Part shown: one piece after another, positions 47,535-59,737 of the stretch
How positions within the stretch are numbered: position 1 is the stretch's first letter
How the letters are laid out: each line of letters opens with the position of its first letter
NCBI GenBank assembly: GCA_001792895.1
Contig: MARA01000030.1
Coordinates: 310,001-374,000, forward strand
Length of the DNA: 64,000 bases
Source of the DNA: Lentinus brumalis
Lineage: Eukaryota; Basidiomycota; Agaricomycetes; Polyporales; Polyporaceae
Reading direction: 5' to 3'
The notes under the pieces: model-generated
Databases searched by the model: none
Told to the model about the DNA's origin: nothing
The model's input: only the letters and a program-made list of their open reading frames with translations
Made by a program: the position numbers and the translations under genes

Positions 47535-48076
47535 CCCACTGATCCTCACCCGAGAGGAACAGCTCGACCTTCACCGTGTCGAATCCACCGAGGATGGTAC
47601 CGCGGTTACAGTGGGGATTGGAGTAAGCGTTCACCGCCGGGCTCTTCATCGCGGCCTCGTGCGTGACGGCCTCGGTTCCACGTCTGCCCCGATGTCGCTG
47701 GAGGGCGCGACAAGCTCGCGGTGGGAAGTTTCGTCATCCTCGCCAGGTGTGCTAGCATACAGGCCTCGACTCTCTTGCGTTGTCTTCTCGTTCGCGCGGA
47801 TGAGGTGCGTTCAGCGTCGTGACGATGGAAGCTACCCTTCGCTGCTGTCGTCGCTCGCCGGGTACGTCTCCTGTTGCCCATTGACCAGAGTCTTAACGCT
47901 GACGCTATCACGTTGATCGTTGTTTCGTCTTCGTCTCCGCTTCCCTTCGCTGGGATGGTTCAACGCGCAAGTACTGACGACCCGTTCGCACCATCGACGA
48001 TGAGGATCTGGACGAACCTGAGGGACAGCCGAGCGGGAAGCGCACTCTGCAGCGTCGGGGCTCCGAGCTGTGACTT
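47535..48076 (+). pseudogene. permease relic upstream of permease 4
   Basis: Scattered frames match consecutive parts of the permeases. GLFIAASCVTASVPRL corresponds to LLFIAASFATASIPDV. DVAGGRDKLAVGSFVILA corresponds to DVLGKKGMLTVWSCVILA. CVVFSFAR corresponds to RVVFAFAR. SSLAG is followed by GTACGT at the usual intron. FVFVSASLRW corresponds to VFVFASLWW. VRTIDDEDLDEPEG is a C-terminal tail. The order is conserved but the frame changes several times and two or more transmembrane segments are missing, so this is a decayed copy in the same orientation as permeases 4 and 5. Confidence 0.75.
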
Positions 48077-48775
48077 CGCGTTGTGGTGCGCTTACTCCAC
48101 GCTCCAGGAGGCCGAACTTTGATACCCAAACCGTGAACATTTTCACATGTCATCGAGACGTTCCTTCAGCGGAGGTACACACGTTTCTTGTCAAGTCTTG
48201 CGGGCCCTCCGAGATCTAGTCTCTGCAGGACGGTATCGGCTGCCACAACAGATTTCCATGACAAGATCATCTCTATCACGGCGACTTTCTCATAGTTCGC
48301 CGCTCTGATCAGCGTACGCCTGACACGATCTCGAGAATGCCATGACCACCGAATGCGAGGGTTCGCAGCGAAGAGATAGCGCAGGGATAGCGTATCCGAC
48401 AGACGGAACCACTCATATCTCTTTACGGTCTCATGCGGCGCTGTGAGGTACATGCATACACCGACTCCACGGTGGATAGCTCTTCGCGCGTACTCTCCTT
48501 GTGAGTCGCGTCCGTCCGTGAGGTCTATATGGTACAGGGTTCTCACACACCACCATCAGCTGCCTTCCCTTATGCTCCATCGAAGCACTTTGCCCGGTCC
48601 TAGCGGAGACAGATAGAGGTCCGAAGGCTCGCAGATGCGGCGGTAATCTTAAGTCCCCTTTCGTCCACGTTCATGCGACTGAGCATTCAATCAACAGACG
48701 CTGATGTCAGGGTAAAGCTTAGAGACGTGAAGATGGGCACCCGTGTATGCCTCCACCAGGCTCTCCGGTGCGACG
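48077..48775. other. intergenic, promoter side of permease 4
   Basis: About 0.7 kb between the permease relic and permease 4. No exon or repeat was recognised. Confidence 0.5.
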
Positions 48776-51700
48776 ATGTCTGCAAACGAGACGCAAACTG
48801 CGGTAACCCGCAGGAAGCCTGATGCTGAGGAAGCCGGCCTCAACGACCATGATAGCCTGTCTACAATTCGGCACGCCGACGATGTCCTCCTCGCGAAGCT
48901 GGGATATCGGAGCGAGTTCAAGCGGCAAATATCGGTGCGTTGGGTCAACACTCGTGCATCTGTACACATCACTGACGATGGATGTCCAGTTGATCGAGTC
49001 GATTGCGATTGTGCTCTCTATCCTGGCGCCGCTGGAGTCAGTTACGGTGACTTTGCCGTTCCCTCTTGCATCTGGTGCGCCATACATGTCATGAAACACG
49101 CATACAAGCACTCATTTAAGGACAGGAGGCCACGTCGGTATGGTCTTCGGGTGGATAATTCCCTGCATGCTTACCATGTCGGTCGCGGCATGCATGGCTG
49201 AGCTCACATCTGCTATGCCGTAGGTCTCTCTGTTCGTCAAATCCATAGACAGCATAAGCTAATGAGGCTGGGTGCAGGACAAGCGGAGGGCTCTACTACT
49301 TCTCAGCACGACTTGCTCCGCGACGCTGGGCACCGCTCGCCTGTTGGATCACCGGTTGGGCCAACGTCACCGGTCAAATTGCGCTGATGTGCTCATCTGA
49401 CTACTTGACGTGCGTCCCTCCTGACGTTCCATCATTACAGCCCTTTGCATAAAGATCCGGAATTCTCGCCGCGCGAACTATTGTTTGTTCCGAACAAACA
49501 ATACCCTAAACAGGCAAGAACCTGTGACCAGAGTCACGTCGCCCGCAGCTTGCGCGCAATCCCAACACTCGCCTGCTCGCTCAGCTGCTCTCTCTCTTGC
49601 ACTTGTGACAGCGGACACTCTTTCTTCCTCTTCGCTAGTCTGGTGAGGCATCTACACGTCCGGGATGGCCAAGCAATCGCGGGAAGTTATCGAGCGAATG
49701 GGGAGTCGAGTTTGGCCCGGGGCTCTCGGTATGTTGTGTTCAATATCAACGGCAGCTTCAGCCATCTGTGCTAGTCGGGCAGCTGACCGTGATTGCCCAC
49801 AGCGGGACCCGGAAGTTAGCATGGCCCTCAGGAGCTGGACGATAAGGCTGGATTATAAAACATGGTGAGTTCGTCTCGACTTTGCACCCATTCCTGCACC
49901 GTTCAACCCCACCATATTTTCTTTCATAATGTCTCTCAACGTCGCTCTTTCTTCCCCCTTGCTTCGTATCATAGAGTACCAACCTCCCGCCAAGCCTGGT
50001 GAACCTCTGCCGCCCCGTCGTCTCGCATCCCGCGGTTGGGTGGAGTCTGAGAAGCCCGCCTCTATGGGTATGTATGCACAGGCTCGGGCTCGATGCTGTA
50101 GACTAATACTCGTCTTTAGACGGCGCTCTTGAAGTGCCGCAGTTCTACGCCGACCCAGAGGAGCGCAGGGAGTGTCACGCCGCAGCTCGAGCAGCTGCTG
50201 GGCTTCTTGCCCTTCAAGACCGTCGCGCTCCAACACCCGACGTCCTACGCCAATCACCTTCGCCTGCACCTGCTGTTCTCACCTCCCCCACTCCGGAGCT
50301 GTCGTCAGTGTCTGGCTCGGATGACAGTGAGACAGGTCCTGCATGCCAGAGGATTGCTGCGCTGCCGCCGGCTGGTGAGTATTCCGTTGGCCTTCGGTCT
50401 CTCAATATGCACTGAAATATTCCCCCAGAGAAATACCTCCTCCAAGTGAGTATGAACTACGTTGAGCACACCAGAGGAGCCCCGGCCAAGGGAAGCAAGG
50501 TCGTGCCGAAGGCTTGCTCCGTTACGAAGATGGTTAATGCCCCGTTGCGCGACATCACCCGTGCGCAATTTGTGCAGGTCTTCCTGGATGCGCACTGCCT
50601 CGGCGATCAGTATGCCGCTGGCCCCCTCTCTGGCCCGCAGTTCCGGTTGTGGTGGACAGGTGTCAAGTAAGTCAACTCCGTCCTACTTAGTTACAATGTT
50701 ACTTACATGTCGATCAGCAAATCAGCAGCGTTCACCATTGAGAATGACGATGAATTCACCATTGCGCGGACCGCCATCTTGAGTAAGAGGTCCAGCCGCG
50801 TGGGAGTCGAGTTCAATCAGATGGATCTCAATGGCTTCCATGTCCGCCCCAAACGTGTAAGTCCTTCTATTTTGATCCTGCTGCGATCATGCTGAGTGAA
50901 CTGTATGCAGCCTCTTCCGTTTGAAGCTGCGCCGCAGACTGATGGTGAAGACGAACTCTTATCAGGGACAGGGGTATGTCTCGTCATACTTCCTTGTGCT
51001 CACTCACTGACTGTACCGTACTGGTAGGTCCCCCGAGTAGAACACTTTCCAGACTGCACACAGCTTCATGGAAGCATCATCATCGACATCAAGAAGCACC
51101 ATATCTGCAAGGATCACCCGACGGAGAATAATGCCCCGGGACATTGTTACAAGCCGGCAGGAAGCACACTCGACGGCCACGTCCGGCTGAACCTCCGGCG
51201 GTTCAAAGCCTGGGCGGCTGCAGTGGTATGTCACACCAACAATTCCGGAGGACCTGACTAACCCAACCTTAGGCTGCCGGGGAGGCGACAAAGTTTGTTC
51301 CTCCAAACACGACTGACTTCGAGGGAGGCCAAGTGCGTGCACGCGGCCGCACCGGTCCGCATGCCATGCCCCATGCGTTCATGCCGCCCCCTCCGCAGAT
51401 GCTCCCTGATCCATCGCAGGTCTACTACGCGTCACCCCCGTACAACCCGTGGGTTGCCTATCCCGGACACCAGTACGCCCCGATGGCACCACCACTAGCG
51501 TACTCTTCAGGCTACATGCCCCGCACCCCATCCCGCCAACGTCCGCGTACTCCTCCTAGCTCTCCGCTGCCGGCTCGTGATCAGGAGATCCACCAGTTCC
51601 TTGTTGCGCTTCTAGCCAAGCGCGACGTTGATCTGTTGTCATGTGAAGCTGCGCTGACCGCACAGGATTTCACCCCGGACATCCTGCCCAACGTTGCTCT

Positions 51701-54522
51701 TGCCCGTTTGGTGGAGGTCACGGGTGCCGTCGAGGGTAGGCTCATGAAGATGCAACAGTTTGCAAAGGACTGGGTTGCTAGGCAGCAGGAGAAGTGCAAG
51801 GCTTCCCTGTAATGTCTCATCGGGGTCTCGCTGTCGTATGATTACATGTATCCGCAGTTTTTAATCCACCCTAATGCTTGTTCCGATGTAATATGTTCTG
51901 TAGCCCGATGAATTAGCCATGGCCGCACTTCTGGCCGTGTGGCCTCTGCCTCATGACGTCTCAACCATGCCTTGATGGCACTGAAGGCCAGCTCAATTGG
52001 GTTCATATCGGGTGAATATGGTGGCAGGTACACGAGCTTCGCACCTGTGTTGAAGAAGTCCATCAATAATCCCCTCCAGAGCTCCGTCCCGAAGTCATGC
52101 TCACCACATTCATGCTCAATGAGATGTCGAATGTCTTCGTCATGGTGAATAGTGCAGTTATCCATGATCACTACGCTGCGTGGCCCAGGATAAGGATTGA
52201 GGATAGGAGCCTAGGACTACAGATGAATCTTGTAGTCGACACTGAGGATAATTCATAGAGTACAGTACCAGCTCGTTATTCAAAAATTGCAGGAACCGCT
52301 CCTTGTTCACAGATCCTTCAAAGATATCCAATGCAACGATGCCATCTGCGGTCAAAGCGGGGAGAACAGAGTACCGCTGACCGCGCAGAAAGGTATCTCT
52401 TCTCACACATGCCCGCCCAACCTCTGCCCATCCCCACTGCCGTCGATTTGTGTGATCATCAACACTTGACTCGTCCACCCAGACCAAGCACTCCAACGGA
52501 AGGTCTCCCCACTCCGCGATCCAAGTCGCCCGCAGCAGATCATTCCTCTCCAGCGCTGCCTTCGACACCTTCTTGCGTGAGAGGGACAGGTTTTGCAGAG
52601 TACGCGATAAGGTTGCAAGTGAAACCCGGATGTCCCGCGTGTCTTCAAGCTCTTCTTGGATCTCGTCAAGGTAGACTACCGAGTTGTCTTCAATTAGTGT
52701 CGAGATGAACGCGACATCTTCACCACTGAGGGTTCGAGGGCGCCCGGGAGATACTCCGGGTTGGACGTCGCCGGTCTCTCGAAAGCGTTGCAGCACGTCG
52801 TAGACCGCGGTTGTGCCACAACCAGCCAGCTGGGCGATGTCGGCCACAGAGATGTGGTCATTGTACCGCCAGTGAACGATGCGCTCGCGAAGCTGCTGCT
52901 GGAGGTGAGGAGGCATGGGGCGACGTGACTCTGGTCACAGGCTCTTGCCTGTTTAGGGTATTGTTTGTTCGGAACAAACAATAGTTCGCGCGGCGAGAAT
53001 TCCGGATCTTTATGCAAAGGGCTGTATATCAAGCTTGAATGAAGTTCCGGCAGAGCCCAGATGATTGTAACTGCATTGAACGCAGGTTCTGATGGCGCAA
53101 TCAAGTTAGGACTGGGGCCCACCTACGGCATCATGCTTGCTCTCCTCGTGTCGCATGGAATCGTATGCTCTTTCAAGACAGGAATCCTCGCACGCCTCAA
53201 CGTTTACTATGTCATTCTCAACTGTGCGTCTCACGTTCCATCTGGTGATGTATTATCTGTTGTACTCACCGTGGTAACTAGTCGTAACGTTGATCGCGCT
53301 GTCAGTCGCGCTGCTCATATGTAGCGGGGATCAGAGGGTGTCCGCCAAGACAGCGTTCACGAAGTTCGAGAATAATACCGGATGGTCGAACAGTCAGTTG
53401 AAATATTGAAGTACCAAGTGGAATATTATACTGATGCTAGCGGTTTTGCAGATGGCTGGGCGTTCCTCCTTGCATTTTATGCGCCGATGTGGACTATGGT
53501 GGGCTGTGAGTCTCCTCACGACCTTCTACTCGCTTGCTTCCTAGCTCATGCGACTGTTCAGACGACTCCGCCGCCCATCTCTCCGAAGAGACCACAGGAG
53601 CAGCGCGCGTAGCACCGATAGCGATCGTCGGTGCGGTCGCGTCTACGTCGATCCTAGGCTGGCTCCTCTACATCTCGATCTCATTTGCCACCGCATCTGT
53701 ACCGCACCTCCTCGCGACCGACTTCACGATACCCGCGGGCCAGCTATATATCGACGTTCTCGGAAAGCCTGGTATGCTCGTCGTTTGGAGCATACTTATC
53801 ATCGTGGGATATGCATGCGGGGCGGCGCAAGGCGTGGATGCATCGCGGGTCATCTTCGCGTTCTCAAGGGATAACGCACTCCCGGGTTCCAAGTGGTGGA
53901 AGCGGGTTCATCCTCGCACACGCACTCCAATCCACGCGGTTTGGCTTGTAATGGCTCTCGCTGCAATCCTCGGATTGCTCAGTTTCTCAGATAACGCGCT
54001 TACGTCGTTGGCTGGGTACGTCTCGAGCACGCTCTCTTCGATGCCCTTGCCACTGAGTATCACTCCCTGCAGAGCCTCCGTTATCGCACTATACACCTCT
54101 TACATTACCCCGATCATATTGCGGCTTACCTCAGGGCGACGGACCTTCGAACCTGGGCCATTCTCACTTGGAAAGTGGCATATGCCCGTCGGTATCGTTG
54201 CCGTGACGTGGACCGCCTTCCTGATTGTGCTATTCGTATTCCCCTCTGGACCGCACCCGACCGCAGAGACGATGAGTAAGTACGTCTCGGCTAAGGCGAG
54301 GACCGTCTCGCTGAAACCTTATCTTCCGTTTTTCCAGACTACACGATCGTCGTCATCATGGCCGTTTTCACCTTCGCTTCACTTTCATGGATATTCTCAG
54401 CACGCACTTGGTTCAAAGGGCCTGTCAGGACAATCGGACAGGGAGAGGAAGCTCACGAGGACTCAGAAAAACTCGACGAGAAGGATCGCACGAGCGTTCA
54501 TGAACGTGAGGTAGTCGAATGA
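48776..54522 (+). CDS. Uga4-like permease 4, intron carries a Tc1/mariner transposon
   Basis: The gene starts [14 protein letters not shown], with [12 protein letters not shown] before helix 1. The exons before the insertion encode [17 protein letters not shown] and [14 protein letters not shown], and [21 protein letters not shown] ends at 49409. The next exon resumes at 53054 with [21 protein letters not shown]. The intron 49410-53053 is 3,644 nt; without the element and its duplicated TA it would be 55 nt, normal for this genome. The rest reads normally: [51 protein letters not shown] and HEREVVE at the end. All exons are open, so function depends on splicing across the element. Confidence 0.88.
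49929..51812 (+). CDS. transposon passenger protein with SAM-like C-terminus
   Basis: Seven exons (49929-50067, 50120-50374, 50429-50666, 50718-50856, 50911-50973, 51028-51225, 51273-51812) give 523 residues in frame. It is not a transposase. The N-terminus is Pro/Ala/Ser-rich. The middle is globular, with [15 protein letters not shown] and a Cys/His cluster (C305, H308, H317, C318) that could bind metal. A Pro/Tyr-rich linker follows. Residues from about 445 to 515 ([19 protein letters not shown], then [17 protein letters not shown]) have the spacing of a SAM-type helical domain. I cannot name the family. A role as a transposition accessory or DNA/RNA-binding factor is inference from its position; an ordinary gene captured by the element is the alternative. 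Its stop is 30 bp from the transposase stop. Confidence 0.8.
51842..52916 (-). CDS. Tc1/mariner-type DDE transposase
   Basis: Exons on the minus strand are 52916-52269, 52210-52105 and 52044-51842, giving 318 residues. The N-terminus ([18 protein letters not shown], then [11 protein letters not shown]) is a helix-turn-helix DNA-binding region, followed by GRPRTLS, a typical linker in this family. The catalytic triad is D148 (WVDESS), D233 (IMDNC) and E269 (NPIE) in a DDE_3-type core, with [13 protein letters not shown] before the last residue. The spacing between the second Asp and the Glu is 35 residues, but only after removing a 60-nt intron (52104-52045, GTGAGC donor); leaving it in would give 55. 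No frame breaks are seen. It should cut and paste the surrounding element at TA sites. Confidence 0.9.
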
Positions 54523-54980
54523 TGCTATCTGCGTGATGGAGAGCACGCATTTCGCATTCCCTTACCAGGCGCTTGGCAAGAGCTCTCCTCCTCTGCGAAG
54601 TACTCGTCTCCAGTGCTACCTCACACTCGCGATATTGTATCCGCGTGACGCAGACCGAGTGAAACTGGCTGCTGGGGTCATCACGGACTCGTGCCCCAGT
54701 GGCCACTTGATGGCCACCGTCGAAAATGATCAATTTGTTGACTCGGGTCTTCGTTGCAGGCCGATAAGAAACTCTCACAGCACATCACCTGGCCTGCCTG
54801 GCGCTCCGAGAAGAGCACTGCGCCGGTCCTGGCGGAGGAAGCTATCGGGCAGATTGTGCGGTAAGTTTGAGTGCGTTGGCATATAAGCTGCCCCGATCAC
54901 GCATACTTCAGACGCACGTCAAAGCCTCAAAAAGACCGACACACACGAGTGCCACTGCTAGTCAGGGTTCTCACGCAACA
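54523..54980. other. intergenic, tandem permease spacer
   Basis: A 458-bp spacer holding the terminator of permease 4 and the promoter of permease 5. It contains a GCATATAAGC stretch about 100 bp before the ATG, a possible TATA-type element. Confidence 0.5.
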
Positions 54981-57137
54981 ATGTCCTTTGACGAGAAGCA
55001 CGATTTGAAGACCTTCGGGAACGAAGTGGAAGCTGGGCTCGATGGCCAAGACAGCATGACCGCAATCCGGCATGCCGACGACGTCCTCCTGGCCAAGCTA
55101 GGATACCGACGCGAATTTACGCGACAAATATCGGTACGTACGCCTCCATGAGTCACAAACTCGTCTGACTGTACACTGGCTCACGGTGAATAAATCCGGG
55201 GTTTCAGCTGATCGAGTCAACTGCAATAGTCTTCTCTATCCTTACGCCCCTCGTCTCAATCACGGTTTCGCTCCCATTTCCCCTCGCATCTGGTGTGTCC
55301 TCCCAAGCCCCCGACATTGTTCATACGTTTGCTCACACACAAGTACAGGTGGGCATATAGGGATGGTCTTCGGGTGGATCATCCCTTGCATTTTTACCCT
55401 GTCAGTGGCCGCGGCCATGGCTGAGCTGACATCCGCCATGCCGTACGTATACCTACCCGCTACTGATCCCTCAACTTCGCGAGCTGACTGTATGCCTGCA
55501 GAACGAGCGGAGGACTGTACTACTTCTCAGCACGACTTGCCCCGCCGCGCTGGGCGCCCCTCGCGTGCTGGATCACCGGATGGGCGAACGTCACCGGACA
55601 AGTCGTCCTCATGTGCTCGTCGGACTACTTGACGTGAGACGGTCATTCTCTATTCGCGCTCAAAGTACCAACATCTCTTGCAGAGCCAACATGATTGTGA
55701 CCGCCTTGAACGCTGGCTCCGACGGCGCAATCAAGCTGGGATTGGGGCCGACCTACGGCATCATGCTCGCTGTCCTCGTCTCCCATGGGATTGTCTGCTC
55801 CTTCAAAACGGGTATACTCGCACGCATCAATGTGTACTATGTCATACTCAACGGTACGGAGTCCTGCGCTCGTGCGACCGTGGGTATGCTGATCTCTGGT
55901 ATTCAGTCGGGACACTGCTCGCACTCTCAATTGCACTCATCGTCTGCAGCGGCAAGCAGAGGGTGTCGGCTAAAACGGCGTTTACGAAATTCGAGAACAA
56001 CACCGGCTGGACGAATGGTGCGTATTCCTGAACGACGCACCAGCGCATACAAAGCTAAGAGACTTTGCAGACAGCTGGGCCTTCCTACTGAGCTTCATTG
56101 CACCGATGTGGACAATGGTAGGCTGTGAGTCTTCCTCCCCGTAAGACGGTCTGATCTGCGTTATCTTGGCTGATGGTGCACTGTGACTTAGTCGACTCGG
56201 CTGCCCATCTCTCTGAGGAGACAGCGGGAGCTGCGCGAGTAGCACCGATCGCAATAGTCTCTGCGGTTGCCGCGACGTCCGTACTGGGCTGGATCCTGTT
56301 CATCGCCATCTCCTTCGCAACAGCCTCTATCCCCGCCCTCCTCGCAACCGACTTCCCAATTCCCGGGGGCCAGCTCTACCTCGACGTCCTCGGAAAGCAA
56401 GGGATGCTCGTGGTATGGAGCATCATGATCGTCGCTCTATACGTAGGGGCGGCAGCCCAGGGCGTGGACGCCTCCAGAGTCGTCTTTGCATTCTCGCGGG
56501 ACAACGCGCTCCCCGGCTCGAAGTATTGGAAGCGCGTCAACTCTCGCACGCACACGCCGATACACGCCGTGTGGCTCATCATGGTCCTCTCCGGCATCCT
56601 CGGGTTGCTCAGCTTCTCAGCATCCGCGCTTTCGTCGCTGGCTGGGTACGTCGCGGTCGTGTGGGACATGTCCGAGTCTGACCTTCCGTGTTCGCAGAGC
56701 CTCCGTCATAGCGCTGTACACCTCGTACAACATGCCCATCATCTTGCGACTCACCTCGGGACGGCGTACATTCGTACCCGGACCGTTCTCGCTGGGCAGG
56801 TGGTACATGCCCGTCGGGGTAGTTTCCATCACATGGACAGCGTTCGTGATTATGCTCTGCTTGTTCCCGACCAATCCCAACCCGAACGCGGACACGATGA
56901 GTAAGCAATGACTGGTTGGGTCGAAGACCTTTCTGACTCTGACAATTCGTTGTGCCAGACTACACAGTCGTCGTCATCATGGCGGTCTTCCTGTTTGCAT
57001 CGCTCTCTTGGATATTCTCAGCGCGGAAGTGGTTCAAGGGGCCTGTCCGCAATATAGGAGAGGGAGAGAACGTTCCTGGAGGGCTGGTAGAGAAGGAAGA
57101 CATCCGCGTCAATGACTCGCAAGAGGTGTCTGAGTGA
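54981..57137 (+). CDS. Uga4-like permease 5, intact reference copy
   Basis: Ten exons (54981-55133, 55208-55292, 55349-55442, 55502-55633, 55684-55853, 55907-56017, 56071-56124, 56192-56645, 56698-56900, 56959-57137) give 544 residues. The sequence shows LGYRREFTRQIS, then helix blocks [15 protein letters not shown] and [65 protein letters not shown] and TSGRRTFVPGPFSLGRW, with about 12 hydrophobic segments in all. These fit the fungal GABA/amino-acid/choline branch of the APC superfamily. It is most similar to permease 4 just upstream, so the two are a recent tandem pair. The tail is EKEDIRVNDSQEVSE. Confidence 0.93.
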
Positions 57138-57640
57138 AGCGACGCATTGGATCATGAGCCCCATCCGATTTCCCTGCGGTGCTGCCCGCCTGTCTGGGGT
57201 TCGGTACTCTTACGGAGAGCGGTCACGCTACCAGGTAAACCCTCCTCGTCTCACGGGATATTTGTTTCCGTGTCAATCCGTATACGCTTCCACCACGTCG
57301 CATCGCTGTCTGTGTTGTGCTAGCTCTATCCTCGCAACATGCAAGCCAGCAGAACAGCCGAGTCCGAGTCCGCTTGCGCATTGGATCGCGAGGTGTCACC
57401 ATTCACGTGGCGTCAGACGCGACGCGTCACGACTCACTCGATCCAAAGTTGCAAGAATCTGTAAACCCTACCGTCATCATCCCGGTGCAACACAAACAGA
57501 CGGCGCTACAAGAAGATGTTTCGAACCAAGAGCATGCACAGGCAAGTACGTGGATATAAGTACAGTTTCGCAACCTTGTCCTGAGCGTGCCGACGTCACA
57601 CACCAATGTAGTAAGTACGGCACACCCCTCTTCATCATGC
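57138..57640. other. convergent intergenic spacer
   Basis: About 0.5 kb between permease 5 (plus) and MYND protein 6 (minus), holding both 3' ends. No other feature was seen. Confidence 0.5.
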
Positions 57641-59114
57641 TCACACTGCCTGTGCTGAAGCCTCAAGCCGTGCCCGCGACGCTCCTTCCTTTTCCTCGCG
57701 CATCCTGTCCTGCAGCTTTGCCAACGATTCTCCCCCGGCTCCGTCGGGACACGCAATGGCCACAAACTCACTAGGCGAACTCACGCCGTACTCCTCGTAC
57801 AGCTCCTCCCTCGCAGCGTACATCAGCCTCCGCGTCCGCTCCCAGCGCTCAGCATCGAGCCGCTCCCGCTCCTCGATCGACTCCTGGCGCGCAGCCGTGA
57901 CCTTCCCCAGCGCATCGTGCTCCGCCTCCATCCCATGCGCGTTAAGATGCGCGCACAGCCGCGACTGGTCGAGGAACGGGTCGCCCGTGGGCACGAACCC
58001 CGCCGCCCCCGGGAGCGGCGGGAACACCGGGATCGCGTGCGCGGGGACGGCATCTGAGACGGGGTACGTCTTCGGGAGCGGCGCGCCGGCGGCCTGACGG
58101 GCATAGGTCTTGAGCTTGATGGCGTGCAGGTGGCGGATCGTGCTGTCGACCCTTTCGTCGCCCGTGGGGACAAAGCCGGGCGGATAGCCGTCGTGGCGCT
58201 GGACCAGGGGCGGGCGGGGTGTGGCGGGCGGGACGACGTCGTGCGGTGGGTAGCGGCGCCCGTACGCGAGGAAGCTGACGTCGTTCGCGTGCACCGCGCG
58301 CTCGTACGTGTGGGGGCCGGTGTCTTCAAGGAGTGTCTGGTCTCCTGCGAATATAGCGTCAGCAAGGTCTGCAGGGGTAAACGAGTGGGTATATGCGCAC
58401 CGTGAGCACCGTAGTCGAAGTACCAGCCGTTGTTGTGCAGCTTCCGGCGGGACTCGACTTCGAACGCCTTGCCTTCATGCAACAGGCGGCACTCTCCTTT
58501 GTGGTATCGCGGCTTCCAATCATCCTGTTGGCACTGCGGGCACGGGGTGAGTAGGTACTATGCCACATCGCCACAACGCCGCCACGGCGCACCTCTGCGG
58601 AGCAGTACCACCTGCTCTTGCACCCGCCACAGCGGAGGAAGCGCAGTCCATACTGCGTCTCCCACGTCCCGCAATGCGCGCATGCTTGTATGAGCTCGTT
58701 CTCCGGGATCAGGACCTCCACGTCTGCAAGCAGGCCGTATTCGTTTCCCTCTGCATACTGCTCCGTCAGCACCACAGGCGAGCGACCGTCTTCGTCCCGC
58801 AAGCCCCGGAGTGCGTCCAGGACCTTGCGTGCGGCGACCCCATACCCTCCAACGGTGAAGACGGGATTGCCGGACGGAGAGCGCGCTTCGACAGAGTTGG
58901 GATCGCCGGGAAGGATGAAGTTGAGACAGAGCACGACGCGTTGTGACTGAATCATAGGTCTTCTCGCGTAGACGAGGAACCAGGACGCGTGGTGGCGTCC
59001 GAGGGCGAGTCCCGGGTTGAATGGAATATCGCACGGCGGGGAAGACAGGATGCGGAAGGGGTCGCTGGGGGCGGATGAGGGCGAGCACATCGTGGTGGGG
59101 AACGAGCGCATCAT
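57641..59114 (-). CDS. MYND-finger protein 6, intact
   Basis: Minus-strand exons 59114-58593, 58533-58401 and 58344-57641 give 452 residues. The N-terminal domain has ALGRHHASWFLV, CLNFILPGD and LRDEDGRSPV. The MYND finger has CAHCGTWE, CGGCKSRWYCSAE, CQQDDW and HKGEC. The C-terminal part has FLAYGRRYPPHDV and two repeats, GFVPTGDERVD and GFVPTGDPFLD, then HGMEAEHDALGKV and a charged helical tail. All three exons join in frame with GT-AG introns. Two ATGs lie in tandem at the start (59114 and 59111). It is the best match for the relic at 61690-62230. Confidence 0.87.
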
Positions 59115-59737
59115 CGTGATGGTGGGGAGAGAGAAAGAGCGGCGAGCTCGAGCTCGAGAGCCGGCGTCCTCCCAGCCTGATGGTCTGTGGCGGTGATGTG
59201 TACGTCTCTGTTTACGAAGCTGCCAAACCAGTCGTATATAAGTATACGTGTCAACACTTGTGCGTATGCCAGTGAGGAGACATCGGACGAGCATGGAGAG
59301 ATACATGCACGTATGTACATGCTAAGGCCTTCAGCTTCAGCAGTAGAGCGAAAGCAACTAGTCCGATGGACTAAGTGCTATTGCTGATAGATGTCTTCCC
59401 CTGCAGCTGGGAGGCAAAAGAGTAGTTGGATGTCCGAGAAAGGGTAGTAATAACTGAAGCAGCACTTACTCGTCGGCGATTGGATCTTGGCATAAGTACT
59501 GTCATACATAGAACGAGACAAGGTACCTGTAGAACATGTACAGCCGGTGTACATAGGACGTCGACAAGACATCTCACACGCAGGACTCGAAGCGGACAGC
59601 GGATCTCGGACCGGTCTGGACCGAACGTCCGTCGGCGTCTGTCAAACGCAGAGGTCTTCTTTGCAACTTTGTCGTCCTTCGCCTACTGGCCGACAGGCTT
59701 CCTCGGTAGCTTCGTCTAGATCTGCTGCATCTGGTGA
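59115..59737. other. intergenic, no gene seen
   Basis: About 0.6 kb holding the promoter side of MYND protein 6 and the 3' flank of MYND protein 7. No repeat or exon was recognised. Confidence 0.5.

Larger units (their letters stand above)
49436..53026. mobile_element. complete Tc1/mariner transposon with passenger gene
   Basis: The element runs 49438-53024 (3,587 bp) with TA duplicated on both sides (49436-49437, 53025-53026). Terminal inverted repeats of about 107 bp start CAGCCCTTTGCATAAAG and differ at a single base between the two ends. They contain a near-palindrome built from TTGTTTGTTC and GAACAAACAA, possibly a transposase-binding site. The transposase gene starts just inside the right repeat and runs leftwards; a multi-exon passenger gene runs rightwards. 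Near-identical ends and open frames indicate a recent, possibly active insertion. Confidence 0.93.
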
